Shown here piece after piece: positions 10,796 to 21,661 of a stretch of 33,338 bases of DNA. A program made the translations under genes and the position numbers. Origin of the DNA: Stenocarpella maydis (Eukaryota; Ascomycota; Sordariomycetes; Diaporthales; Diaporthaceae); contig NQMI01000255.1 in NCBI GenBank assembly GCA_002270565.1, forward strand, positions 1 through 33,338, read 5' to 3'. Below the pieces are notes generated by a model that was not told where the DNA came from, ran no database searches, and saw only the letters and a list, made by a program, of their open reading frames with translations. Each line of letters opens with the position of its first letter. Position 1 is the stretch's first letter.

Positions 10796-13700
10796 CTAGC
10801 TGGCACCGCCGTTGGCTCCTGCGGCAAGCTGCTGGGCTTGTTGTTGCGCGGCGACCGAGTTTGCCTCGGCCTGCTGTACCACAGACTGGATCACGCCTTG
10901 TTCCTCCGCCGACAGGTGCGAAGACAGCCCTGAGTAGAACTGCGGCTGTTCTTGTTGCAACCCTGGACAGGCGCGTTAGAGCAGTCAAGGTCATAAAGGG
11001 GGAGGTGACATACTCATCAAGCATGAGCTGAAGATTTGGTACGGCTCGAGCTTGTCCAGAGGCGATTCGAGCAGCACGCTATGCTCCCCGAGCTCATCAT
11101 CAGAGTCTTGCTCCTCGAGATGACCGAACTTCTGTGCCTGTCATGATGTTAGCCAGTAATCGAGCATCTCTCTTGTAAGCAACACTTGCCTCCTCGTTGA
11201 GAAATTCCAGATACGCCGTGCTCTCGTCCTTGGCATCTGTGGGCTCCTCCTGCTCCTCCTCCTCCTCCGCTGCCCACGCAGCGTCGTCATCGCCCCAATC
11301 TTCCTCATCATCGTACGAATAACTTGCGTCAAGGCCGTAGTCATCCTTCATAGCGTCCTCGCGGTCTAGGAATGCAGTGTCAGCGCTCGGCTGGGTTACA
11401 GCATGGGGGGCGGGGGAGTAGGGTGGGGGAGCTTACTCTTTAGCGCCGAGGGAAGGGTCTTGAACAGCGAGGTGACTCCCTTGGAGAATGTTAGCAAGCA
11501 ACAGTGGGCGGCACCTGGGCAATTGACCGCAAATGACATACCTGGAGCAACCTAGGCCATCCGACAGCGACACTCGGCGGCACTTGGTCAGGGTTCAGGC
11601 CCAGAAGCGCCACAATGGCAACGATGCAGAGCTTCTTGTCGTGGACCCGGTGGAACGAGTCCATGCTGCCGAACCACAGGCTGAAGAACTTGTTCGTCCA
11701 GTTTTTTGACTCAAGCACCTGGAGAGTCAGGATTGGATTGTAGTAGATGGCGTTGATGATGATCTCCATCAGGTGGATCTTGTACGACTTGATCTTGACC
11801 TCCTCGGTCGTCAGCACCGACATGGCCATGTTGATAAACCCATTGACGCAGTTATCAATGTGCCCAGGCAGGCTCAGCATCATGGCCTCGGCCAGTTTGC
11901 AGGCGCAAACCCTGTCGATGCCGCCGACCTTGGGGTCGTTGAACAAATCTGAAACCATCGAGTACAGAGCCTCGACGTATTCCGGCTTTTGGATCAGCTG
12001 CGGCACGCCGAACTGCACAAAGTTGTCCAGGGCGGGAAGCATATCCTCGAGATACAGCTCGGCTCCCGCCTTGAAAGTGCGGTGGATGAGCTCGAAGGCT
12101 TGCCACATGGTAGGTGAGATAGCCTTGGCGGCAAAGGTACAGCTGTCAATAATCTCGAACACCTCGTTGTACAGGTCTGATACGTGTTAGTACTTGGCGG
12201 GCCAGCTGTGCACAGGACAGGAGCAAACATACCATAGAGCTTGTTGTCTAGCGTGATCTGGATGACCGGCATCAGCACCGCCTCAATATGAAGCAGGACG
12301 TCGGGTGTGCTCTCCAGGGTGAGGATCAATGTCCCTATCGTCTGCAAGACACCAAGGGCCGTAATGCTCTTGTCGTCGAGGAAATCGCCGTACTCGTCGT
12401 CATCCCTCGAGTTGTTCCTTTCCAGGAGCTCGTTCACGATTCGGAGGTACGTGTCACGCAGCTGCTCGCTGAGAGCTACGGCGAACGGAGTCAACTCGGT
12501 GGCGAAGACCTCGACGAAGTCCTCCATGACGTTGGCCAGGGCATCGATATCAGCCTCGTTTGCCAGCTTCAGGAGCTGCTGCATGATGGTGGGGATAGCT
12601 GTCTGCATGCTGGTGCGGATGATATCGTGCCGGATGAGGGGCTGAAGGGCAAGGGCGGCCGTGACACGGACCGGTAGGGCTGGGTCGGCCATGCAGTCCA
12701 GGATGTTACGGTAGATGGTGAGCAGGTGGTTCTGGTCCTTGAAGTCGAGCTGCTCGAACTTCTCAATGGTGTCACATGCCCGCGCCCGGAGGTAGCCCTG
12801 AGAACTGGTGAAATCTGGGAAAACGTATCGGACGAGGAAGTATTCGACCTGGTCTGCGATCGGAGACTTCTTGCCGAGGATGACCGGGGCGAGCGTTCCA
12901 ATCATGCGCAAGGCGCCCTCCTTTGAAATGTGGTCCTTCTTGTCATCGGGCACAGATTCGTAGGTGCTCACGACATTGTTGATGAACTGCAGGAGCTCGA
13001 ATGTCTGCTTGCGGCGGTTCTTGGTCAGCGTCACCAGGAAGTTCGTCGCCGAGACGTCTGGGGCTGAGACTTCTTCGTAGAAGTTCAGCTTCCGGTGCAG
13101 GTATTCCTCGGGCTCGTCCTCGAACTTCTCAATGTCCTCCTGGGAGAGGCAGAGCACTGGGAAGATGAAATGGGTGACGAGGTTAGTGAGGTGGGGCCGG
13201 AGGTGTGCCCACATCTCCTTGGGCCGTACGCACTCATCCATAAAGACGATGGTGTAGGACAAGCAGGGCCTGCTGAGCCAGGAAGTCTTGGCAACCCATT
13301 TTTCAATCTCTTGGAGGTAATGTTTGAGGACTTCGGGTGCGATGTTGGAGGAGAAGAAGTTGGCAAAGGCCATCTGGTCGCCCTCGTTCTTGGTGATTGC
13401 TTGCGGGTTTCCGTGCCTACCACGCAGTTAGCCTTGGGTACGACGTATAGCAGATCGGTATGCCTGCCTTATATACAGCCTGTTGAGGTTGAAGTAGGCC
13501 CACTTCTTTGCCTTCCACCAGTGATGGCGTTCGCGCTCGACGGGCTCATCCGACATTGCGATTGCGGGCGGGGTCTTGGACACGGTCTGCAGGAAGACGG
13601 TGCACCACCCTATCGTATTCTCCTGCTGGCGTAGGAAGGCGGACAGATCGAGCTGCGGCAGGGGTTCAAGGTCAGTCGCAACGACGGCTCACTGCCTTCT

Positions 13701-14719
13701 CTAGGCCGCAGTGCTGGCGAAGAGGGAGGGGGTGGGGGGAAGCTTGTCCACTGACCCATGTTGCGTGCTTGTAAGCTTTCAAAGCAATATGGAGCATCTC
13801 TCCGGCCTCCTCGCTCTCCTGGTTCACGAGCTCGGTGGAAACGGCGAGCAGCCTGGGAAAGCTGGCCTCGATGATCTTGTCGAAGTGGGCCCTGTTCTCG
13901 CCGTCACCGGCCTTGAAGCGGTAGGCACGGCAGATGGCCAGGAGACATTGCAGGCCGGCGAGAACGGACAGAGGGTCGTTGGTGTTGAGTAGTTGGATGG
14001 TGAAGTCCATGAATGTGGGCCATTTCTCGGGGAAGTCCCAGTGTAGGATTCTTTGCAGGATGGGGATGAGCTGCTGTCGGATGAGGCCTTGTGACGAGGC
14101 CAGGATGGGCAGTAACCGTTCGCGAACTCTCGACTTTTCATCTTCGGCTATGGGATGCTCGTTGGGGAAATGGTCTGTCCCGGCCCAGGCTCGGTTGACG
14201 CGATTCTTGATGTAGATGACGGCTGAAGCACGCGTTAGTCAACAGGGCTTGGTGGTGGGATGGGCCCCTGGTGGCCCTCAGGCTCTTGGGGACGGAGCCA
14301 TGCGGTCCGAAGGCGACAGACGAGTCAAGCGTCAACAGGCTGGAGGAGGAGGGGGGGGGCAAGCACATACTGGAGAGACGGTAATTTGTGTCCTGCTCGG
14401 ACTGCAGGATGTCGAGGAGAGCGTCAAGAAAGCCATTGTGTTCCTCTGCCTGCAAGCACGTGTGGGGTCAGCCTTGGGACTCGTCCAGAGGGGCGACCGA
14501 GGGAGGGCCACGAAGGACAGGGCGACGGGACGCAAGGCCCCGTCCTGGAGGACGGCGGCGGCGGTGGCGTGGGCGGGGCTCGTGGGCAGCGAGAGGGAGA
14601 GGGTGTGAGGCGGAACAAGAGCGTCGTACCTGTTTGAGCTGCAACTCGGCCCTCCTGCGAATGTCGGCGTCGGCGTCGAGGGTCGCTATTATGCAGCTTC
14701 TAATGGCGGAGGCATCCAT
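10796..14719 (-). CDS. NMD5: Importin-beta family nuclear import receptor (importin-7/8, Nmd5/Sxm1 type)
   Basis: HEAT-repeat karyopherin that carries cargo through the nuclear pore and releases it on RanGTP. Ten exons in reading order: 14630-14719, 14371-14449, 13756-14222, 13468-13652, 12233-13416, 11542-12176, 11437-11479, 11190-11365, 11014-11137 and 10796-10962. All phases agree, giving 1049 residues, a typical length for this family. The N-terminus MDASAIRSCIIATLDADADI leads into an importin-beta N-terminal domain with YRLSTVIYIKNRVNRAW. WAYFNLNRLY and GEGDQ-type blocks follow. An acidic stretch with DDEEDWGDDD lies at about 905-940, then LESPLDKLEPYQIFSSCLM and a Gln/Ala-rich tail. Most introns are 51-180 nt with GT-AG ends. 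Introns 4 (13417-13467) and 8 (11138-11189) appear to be GC-AG. For intron 4 a GT donor 9 nt upstream is possible but would delete Tyr-Ile-Arg from a conserved block. SXM1 or NMD5 cannot be separated by eye; most filamentous fungi carry one such gene. Confidence 0.96.
11138..11189 (-). other. GC-AG intron 8 of NMD5
   Basis: On the minus strand the exon ends GAG and the intron begins GCAAGT, the standard GC-donor form. It has a GGCTAACA branch site and ends ATGACAG, 52 nt. Without splicing here the frame runs into a stop shortly downstream and loses the conserved C-terminus. With it, LNEEAQKFGHLEEQ joins cleanly and the frame stays open to the normal end. Confidence 0.9.
13417..13467 (-). other. 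Probable GC-AG intron 4 of NMD5
   Basis: The donor reads AG/GCAGGC on the minus strand, with a GGCTAAC branch site and acceptor GGTAG, 51 nt. Splicing here gives NRLYIRHGNP, matching the family as I remember it. The alternative GTATAT donor nine bases upstream stays in frame but gives NRLHGNP. Unspliced sequence hits a TAA within the intron. Confidence 0.65.
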
Positions 14720-14720
14720 C

Positions 14721-14730
14721 TTGACGTCAA
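14721..14730 (-). promoter_or_regulatory. Palindrome with a perfect CRE/ATF-type site next to the NMD5 start
   Basis: TTGACGTCAA, containing the 8-bp bZIP consensus TGACGTCA, ends one base before the NMD5 ATG at 14719. Sequence match only. The position is probably inside the leader, so function as a promoter element is uncertain. Confidence 0.4.
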
Positions 14731-14852
14731 GATGCGGGCACGTACATGCAGAGGGGGGAGGGTTGTTTGTCTCGGGGCAGCAGAGGGGAGGGGAGGGGAG
14801 GGAAGGGGGGGTTGTGTTTGTGTGTATTGATGTGTGTCTCGTCCGTCTGCTC

Positions 14853-14916
14853 GGCGGACTGCGTTGCGGACTGCGTTGCGGACTGCGTTGCGGTGCGTTG
14901 CGGTGCGGTGCGGTGT
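14853..14916. repeat. 12-bp minisatellite upstream of NMD5
   Basis: Three perfect copies of GCGGACTGCGTT followed by shortened GCGGT/GCGTT derivatives, lying 134-197 bp upstream of the NMD5 start codon. Confidence 0.9.
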
Positions 14917-15844
14917 ATGAGCGGTCGCTTATCGAGGATTGCACCTAACAAAAAACAAATTTTGGCGGGCAGCAATGGCAGGCCGGAGGGCAGGGCCACA
15001 CTGGCGGGGCAAGGGGACCAATTGCAGTAGAGATCCAGGGGTCCATCGATCCGTCACACTGACAGCGAAGTCGAGGCTGAGAGAGTCTGACGTGGGGTCT
15101 TTTTTACCCTTGGCCTCCCGGGCTGTTTTGTTGTCTTGTCCTTGGTCTCCAGGCGGACTGGGGCCAGAACACACAGAACATTAATAGATAATACCTATAC
15201 AACCTAGACTTTTTCGTTATCAGTATCATTGTCATTACTGTTTTTCAGCCCAGGGCCAGTCAGCTGGGGCCTGGCGCTCACCATAGGTGAACAAGTTACA
15301 CCCCCGCAGACCACCCCAACTCCCCTGTCCGCCAAGTGCCCTCCACGACCAAAGTTGCGAGCATAGGTTTCTCCTCCAGGCACCAAACCATCACCGGTAC
15401 TTCTACCTAGGTATGGTACTCAGGTACCTCTTGTGTGCAACCCTGAGGAGGCTGAACCTTGTGTGTGTGCTCCCTGTCACAAGCAGGCTTAAACAGGCTG
15501 GCCACGCCCAATGAACGCCCGTCCGGCGCCGATGAATTATATCACCTATGCTAATCTGATCAGTCCTCACCTCTTCCACCCTGTCGAGGCCAGCACATGC
15601 AGCCGGGCCAGCGGGGCAGAGACGGACAGACGCACAGACAGATTAAAAAGGCACTGACGAGAAGAAGGCTGCTTCTTGGGTTCCACAGGAAACAGCACAA
15701 ATCCAGCCCGTCTGATTTGTCAGACACTTACAGCAAGTCCTACCAACACTTCTGTCAACGGTGGGACAGATAGGCACAAACACCACACAGCTTAGTGTAA
15801 TAAAAAAAAGATCTCTCTGAGAGAGGCGATAATCACACATACGT

Positions 15845-15861
15845 ACACACATACACACACA

Positions 15862-15909
<48 letters not shown>
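15845..15909. repeat. (CA)n-(CT)n microsatellite
   Basis: About nine CA units (one interruption) followed by about 22 CT units, in gene-free DNA. Confidence 0.95.
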
Positions 15910-15914
<5 letters not shown>

Positions 15915-18005
15915 TTACACCACGTGGCATCTTACTGAGAGCTCGGTTCCTGTCCAGAGTGTTTCACACCTCCCTCTGAAATCATGCACCTGCGCAGCAC
16001 CCCCTTCGTCCGTCCCCAATCGGGGACGTCGGCGCCATGCAGCTCCCACGGGCAGCAGCGGGGAGAACAACGACACGACGGACGGCTTGAATAAGAGGGG
16101 AAATGGATGCACCCACACTCACCCTCGAGTGGTGGATTGATTCATGCTTATCTAGCCAGAGCACAACTGGATGCCGGTCCTAGCCCACCAAGGGACGAGC
16201 CCGCTTTCCATCGCGTTCATTGTCGCTTCAAAAACAATACTGAAGTAATCTGTCAAGGCCCCATTGAACATTCGTCGTGGGAAATGTCCATTCAGACAAT
16301 ACTTTCATGGAATGAGGCCACTTCTTGCAACACACTCACCGTGGCCTGTCGCCGTCATACCGGGACAAACATAACCCTCAGTACTGACATCCTTGGTTGG
16401 CCTGCAAGTAGTGACGCCGTCGGGCTCCTTCAACCGACAATGGGACAGAACAGCCACGTCTCGTAGTCGGACATCTTTGTATTACGCATGCCTCCAGGGT
16501 GTCATCATTCCAAATATACCATCCTTATTCAACTCGTACATTCAGAGTCGCCACCGTGCCGTTCCATTCCAGACAAGCGGCAAGCACCGGAGTACCCAAC
16601 CCGTCTCGAGCCTTGTCGAACCCCCCCCTCCGCCCCCCCCCCGAGTCCATACTTCAGCACAGCCACCAAGAACATCACCACATAAAACTCTCAAACCACA
16701 GATCTAGAGACAATGCCTTCACCTCATCGATGCAACCCCACCCAAGGATCAGTCCGCGTTCCCACAGCCACTGGTTTTGATCCTATTCCAGTCAATCCAG
16801 GTGGGACATCCTGCCTGTTATCTGACCAGTGTTCCACTAGGTGTGAGAGAGCTGAGAGTTCTGGGTTAGCGATCCATCCGTCGAATCCAAGCACATCCAC
16901 ATCATCACAAGACACTGCTTTCAGGTGGAGCCATGTCCAGAGTTGCCCGGAGTCAGAGGAAAATAAAAACACGAGATAAAACATACGCGTTTGGTTGATC
17001 TGGTCAGGGCAAGGGCTGTGACTCGGCTGGGTTTGTCCATCAACCGCTTTGTCCTTGGGTGGTTGTCCCGTGGCGTGTTTGGGTCGAGATTTCGGGCGCC
17101 AAGAGAAACATTCCTTCCACAGGTGTCCCAGGGTGGATTGAGGCAATAGGCTTGCACAAGAAAAGGAAATCAGGATCCCGGCAGTTTGCGTGTTACGAGG
17201 CCATTTGCCTGGTTCTGGTAGAGTGCGGCTGGTGGCAGTGCGTAGCAGAAGCTACAGCAGACATTTCCAGTCTGGAAGGCCGGAGAACCGTCTGGGTTAT
17301 CGGATCAGATCATCCATCTGTCCATGTCGCACAAGAAATGGGGACACGGAGCCCCGTGTGGCAGGAATAGGGAAGTCCAGCAATGGCTTTGACGGTCCGG
17401 GTCGGGCCTCAGCGAGGCGACTGAGGACCTTGTGCCTTACCACCAATGAGCTGAGACAGACGCCTCCAAATATATCTCGAGTAACCTTTCCAGGAGAGAG
17501 GGATTCCTAGTCTCGACGACTACGACATCCTCCATCAGGCGATCCCATGGTTCGGTCTTTTTGAATGCAGTATTCTGTGTTCCAACACGGTCTGAACTAG
17601 ACGCGGTTTTCCTGTGCGATCATCCTGGAGGATGTCTCGCACCCTTTTATCCAAGTAGTTCATCCAGCTTGGGGCTGTCCAGTAATGTTGAACCACAGAG
17701 GTTGGAGGTCCAAGAGACGGCATGTCCCATAAAAGTATGGTCCGGAATGATAGCCAGAAAAGTCCGGGTTTGGGGTGTCCTTAGGATCCAGTCCGGCAGT
17801 TTGGGCTTGTCCTCAGATGACTCGGGGCTTTGTTGGGTCCAACAGTAAGTCTGCGGTCAGTCAGTTGCAGTCGAGCGTCAACAAGGCCCCAGAGGCCGGA
17901 AAGTTCCTCCAGAGTGATCGATTTGAGAGTTGTATGGTGCGTCAGGGCTGAGCTGTATCTACACACGCCGACCCACCTTGCTGTCCGGATGCTGACCTTA
18001 CCTTT

Positions 18006-18560
18006 TTATCGAAGATGATGAATAAGCAGCCGCTCTCGGCATGTGAAACCCCCCCCCGGGCCGATGGGATGCATCATGATTGATGAGCAGTAGGTACCGC
18101 TTCCCCAGTTCCACGGAGGTCGGATCCGGACAGCAAAGGGTCGGGGATGTGATTCCAGTGAGGGAGGTCTTCAGTACTCCTGAGTAAGACTGTTCCTCCG
18201 TATGGCCCGATCCTTGTAGAAAGCAACGCAACAAACGCAGTGGGCCGCAGAAGGTTCACGTAAATCATCAACACCCGAGTAAGATTCGTCCAGCCGAGAT
18301 GCATGTCGTCGGTATCATCCACAGCAATGCAAATGTAAATCCACGTCCAGGGGTAAAAAAGTCCAGGAATAGACCCATTGAGACCGGGGCGCCTTGCCAG
18401 TAAGTAGAAGTACCGCCAAAGTTTGGGACAAGTCCAGTCGCTCGATAAAGGTGCAAAACTCAGGGGTTCGGAAGCGGTTCACCACTTGATCCCAGGTGTT
18501 GGTCCAAAGCAAGTTCAGCCCGCGGCGCGGGTGCCAATTCCCAGGCTGGAGAGAAAACAA
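18006..18560 (-). pseudogene. Possible decayed coding frame, unidentified
   Basis: One minus-strand frame of 185 codons has only two internal stops (TGA at 18315-18317 and another near 18178). Its peptides look protein-like, for example TNTWDQVVNRFRTPEF and FIERLDLSQTLAVLL. No family is recognised and no splice pattern removes the stops convincingly. It could be a relic or chance, and it overlaps the block with the GTCC[A/G]G word bias, which could itself shape the frame. Confidence 0.2.
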
Positions 18561-18653
18561 GTATAAAAAAATCCAGTTCAGGCGGGGACCGCGTCATCAA
18601 ACATTACTCACGGAATCTTGTCTCCCGTGTGGCGAGGCTATCTCCAAGCTGCT

Positions 18654-19929
18654 CTATCGGCGGGTCCGCCTGTCGTCGCGGTCCCGTTCCCGGTCGCTGC
18701 GGCGTGAATGTGAACTTCCACTGTGCCCCGTTTGAGCCTGGGAACTGGAAGATGCGGCTGGGCGGGAAGGAGGGGGGGTCTGATTCTCGTACTGGGTCTG
18801 GGGCTCATACTGGCTGTCGTAAATTGGTGCCTGGCTAGGTGCAGAGCCCAAAATCTCCGCCTGGGTGGTGGATCCGTAAGCTGTGCGGCCAAAGGTGGGA
18901 TCGATGGGTTGCGGGCGTGGGTTGCCGTAGGGGTCTGCGTTCGGGGAGTAGTATGGCTGACTTGGGCCTCCGTAGGCAGAACTGGAGCCAGGATAGGCGC
19001 TCCTGCTATCTACCCTGCCGCCCTGGTATGGATCCGGAGACTGCTGCTGCGTTGGGTTCGCCACCAACATGTTGCTGCCGGAATAGTATGGCCCTGCTGG
19101 AACAGGCGCAGCAGCAGAATGGCCCGGGTAAGACTGACCATAGGCGGAGCCCGGGGGGACTCCCATCGTAGAAGCATACCTAGTGTCCGGCGCCCCGGAA
19201 GCGTACGCGGATTGCTGATACTGTGTACCATATCCAGATTGCCTGTTGTCCTGGTGGTATGGCTGAGAGCCGTTGCTGGCGCTGTATCCTGGGGCATCGC
19301 TTCCTGGGTACCTAGGCACGGTTCCATAAGAATCACGGCTGGGACCGCTAGAAAAAGACGTTCTGGAGGTGTCATACTGGGAGAAACCTGCACCACTGAA
19401 ACGATTCTGTGAATCGCTATATCTCGCTGGTGGGGTGTTAGACTTTGAGCTTCCCATCAGAAATGCAGACGAGTCTCGCAAGGTTAGTGTACCTCCAGAA
19501 TGGTTCCGCCTCTCCTGTTCCCACCGAGCCGAGTCGGCTTTTAGGTCGGCGATCATGGCCTGGAAGGAGGAAGTGTCAGCAGGGTTGCGATGTGGATCGG
19601 CTCGAGCTGGGCAACACCTACGGATGTCAAGTTCCTGTAGGCTGTGACAAAGTAGCCCTGTATTATTCGACCGGTCTTCTTGTCCTGTCCCAAAGATGCG
19701 GCATTAGCACGACAGCCGAGAGACGGAGCGAGCGAGCGTGGTCCCGGGAGGGACGGCCAAGTGTTCATACTTCGTATGTGCCGGGCCGAACGAGCGCGTC
19801 GTTGCCGAGGTAGCGGCATATGTCTGCGGTGATCACCTCACGATCTATGCCATCGCGAGGAATGAAATACTCGTTCTGTCGGTTCGACGCATTCGACGGC
19901 GTGCCGGAGCCATGGTCTCTTCTAGACAT
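18654..19929 (-). CDS. RfeG-like fungal protein with conserved N-terminal domain and disordered tail
   Basis: Three exons in reading order, 19771-19929, 19622-19684 and 18654-19559, give 375 residues. Both joins are phase 0. Donors are GTATGA and GTAGGT, acceptors GGGACAG and CTCCAG, with GCTAATG and CTGAC branch sites. Residues about 18-90 form the conserved part: EYFIPRDGIDREVITADICR, YLGNDALVRPGTYE, GYFVTAYRNLTS, AMIADLKADSARWEQERR. The rest is Ser/Gly/Tyr/Gln-rich and probably disordered, ending in an Arg/Asp-rich tail, SDRERDRDDRRTRR, that resembles RNA-associated proteins. From memory, proteins with this N-terminus are named transcription factor RfeG in Aspergillus annotation, but no DNA-binding motif is visible and I regard the function as unproven. 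The minus-strand sequence upstream of the start (about 19930-20290) is strongly C/T-rich, as for a fungal leader. Confidence 0.88.
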
Positions 19930-21038
19930 TGTAGCTTGTTTTTTTTCGCAGGGAGACGGGAAGCAAGCTTTGTTCCAGAACACCAAGGAGGAGGATGAAG
20001 GGGAGGGGAGGAAGAGGGATGGAAGGTTAGTCTGGAAGGTAAGAAAGAGGAGATCCTCAGGATGGTCGCTGGGAAGTCCGGCGAGGAGAGAACAGAGACG
20101 CGTGAAAGAGAAGTGTTGGACAGTGTGTGGGCGGGGGGAACGGTTGAAAAAGGGCAACGATGGAGGGGAAGGGACTGGGGAGGAGGGATGTGGGAAGAAA
20201 AAGGACCAGGACCAGACCAAGAGGACCAGGACCAAGAAGACCAAGAAGGCCAGAGACGGAAAGAGCTGGCTGGACAGCTGGAGCAACGGCAAGCAGCAGA
20301 GTTGGGGGGTGGGGCCACGACCTTGCCAGGCCCCAGCAGAATGCAGGTGGGGGGAAGGGGGGGGGGCAGCCGTGAGTACACCAAGGGGTACATGGAGCTT
20401 CTGCCATTGTTGACAGCCTGAGAGGGTACCTCAATGTACTGGGCGGTCGCCCGTACACCACGGTCCAACAGTTGCACAAGGCGGACACACTGCAGCACAG
20501 CGGCCCCCATCTCCCCAGGTGGTGGCTCGCAGTTGGCTGGGAGTCCCGTGGCTGGGCTGCAGCCTGACTGAAGAGAGACCTCCCTGCCGCTAGCCTGCCA
20601 GGCCAGGTCCGTCGCATGTTACTCTGTACCCAACCGCCAGAGCGACAGGGGTTTCCCGGGCACGTAAGGCAGGCAGAGCCCACAGACTTGGCTTGCAAGC
20701 TTCTGTGTGTGGACAGGCCGTCTGGGCTTGTGTTCCGTGATGTCTTGTTCCGTCTGTCACCGTCCGGGGGAAGACACGCGAGCGTGATGAGCATGGCGTG
20801 GCCCGATCCGATAGGGAGGCGCATTTCTGATGGTCAGCAGTCAGTCGGCCTGCCTCGCCCGGGACTAACTGGCTGACTGGTTTGCCAGCCGGCGCACCAG
20901 GCCACTGCATGGCTTGGCAAGCCGTCAGCGCACCATAGTGTCTGCACCTGCGCACGGAATGAGCATGTGCCTGCAGAGGCAGCCATGCGTGCCGCTGGAG
21001 AAGAGGGAGGGAGGGCCAGGCGACAGCCCATCCCGTCC

Positions 21039-21082
21039 CATCCATCCATCCATCCATCCATCCATCCATCCATCCATCCACC
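21039..21082. repeat. (CATC)n microsatellite
   Basis: About ten CATC units, degenerating into CACC at the right edge. Confidence 0.95.
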
Positions 21083-21661
21083 CACCATTCCCGCGCGCGT
21101 GTGTTGTCAAGCACAGCAGAAGCCAATCCAACAGCAGGGCTCTGCCTGCACTACAGGACAGAGAGATATAGTACAGCCCCCAAGCGGCAGGAAGGAGGAC
21201 ATCGGGGATGATTGGCGGCGATCTGCACTTGCGTGGACGGCCTTGGTTGGCTCGCGACTTTTATCCGTGTTACCGCGTGAGGTATCCCTAGCGCTGTAAC
21301 GGCGACCAACATTGGGACGCAGCATGGGCCCGATGGGCTGACACACCCAGGCCGGTCTGGACCTGGACTAATCAGCGCGCCGCAAGGGTGACAAAGACGC
21401 TGCGATGCAGCCACACAGCGACGCTGGTGGTGAGAGCGAGAGTACCACATACCGGCAGTGGTGGTTTGCCTAGCGGCGGCATCCCTAATGAGCGGTGACG
21501 CCTGGTACATAGCACAGTATCCGTGGCATCTCAGCAGCGGAGAGGCGACCTGCGTCTGTGTTCCGGGCAAGGACTGTGTCGGCCACAGCGGACGGGGTCG
21601 CGGCCGGCGTCAACGACAAGCTTGGGTCCGGGGACGAGCACGATACATACATGTTCTTTCG

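Larger units (their letters stand above)
14720..18653. other. NMD5 promoter, repeats and an unassigned block
   Basis: NMD5 and the RfeG-like gene are both on the minus strand, so this 3.9-kb gap holds the promoter of one and the 3' flank of the other. It contains a palindrome beside the NMD5 start, a 12-bp minisatellite, a CA/CT repeat, and a 1.5-kb block (16935-18437) with a one-strand excess of GTCCAG/GTCCGG. On the minus strand a frame from 18560 to 18006 is interrupted by only two stops. No domain could be recognised in any frame. Confidence 0.5.

Noticed and set aside
16610..16630. tRNA B-box-like sequence on the minus strand (GGGTTCGAC)
   Set aside because: It lacks the trailing CC of the B box, and no A box or cloverleaf was found at a suitable distance.
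18723..19412. 229-codon plus-strand frame
   Set aside because: Antisense to the low-complexity tail of the RfeG-like gene.
19820..20413. 197-codon plus-strand frame rich in Lys, Glu and Arg
   Set aside because: Mirror of the purine/pyrimidine-biased leader of the minus-strand RfeG-like gene; partly antisense to its first exon.
20057..20824. 255-codon minus-strand frame
   Set aside because: Pro/Leu/Ser text from the C/T-rich leader; ends in repeats and shows no domain.
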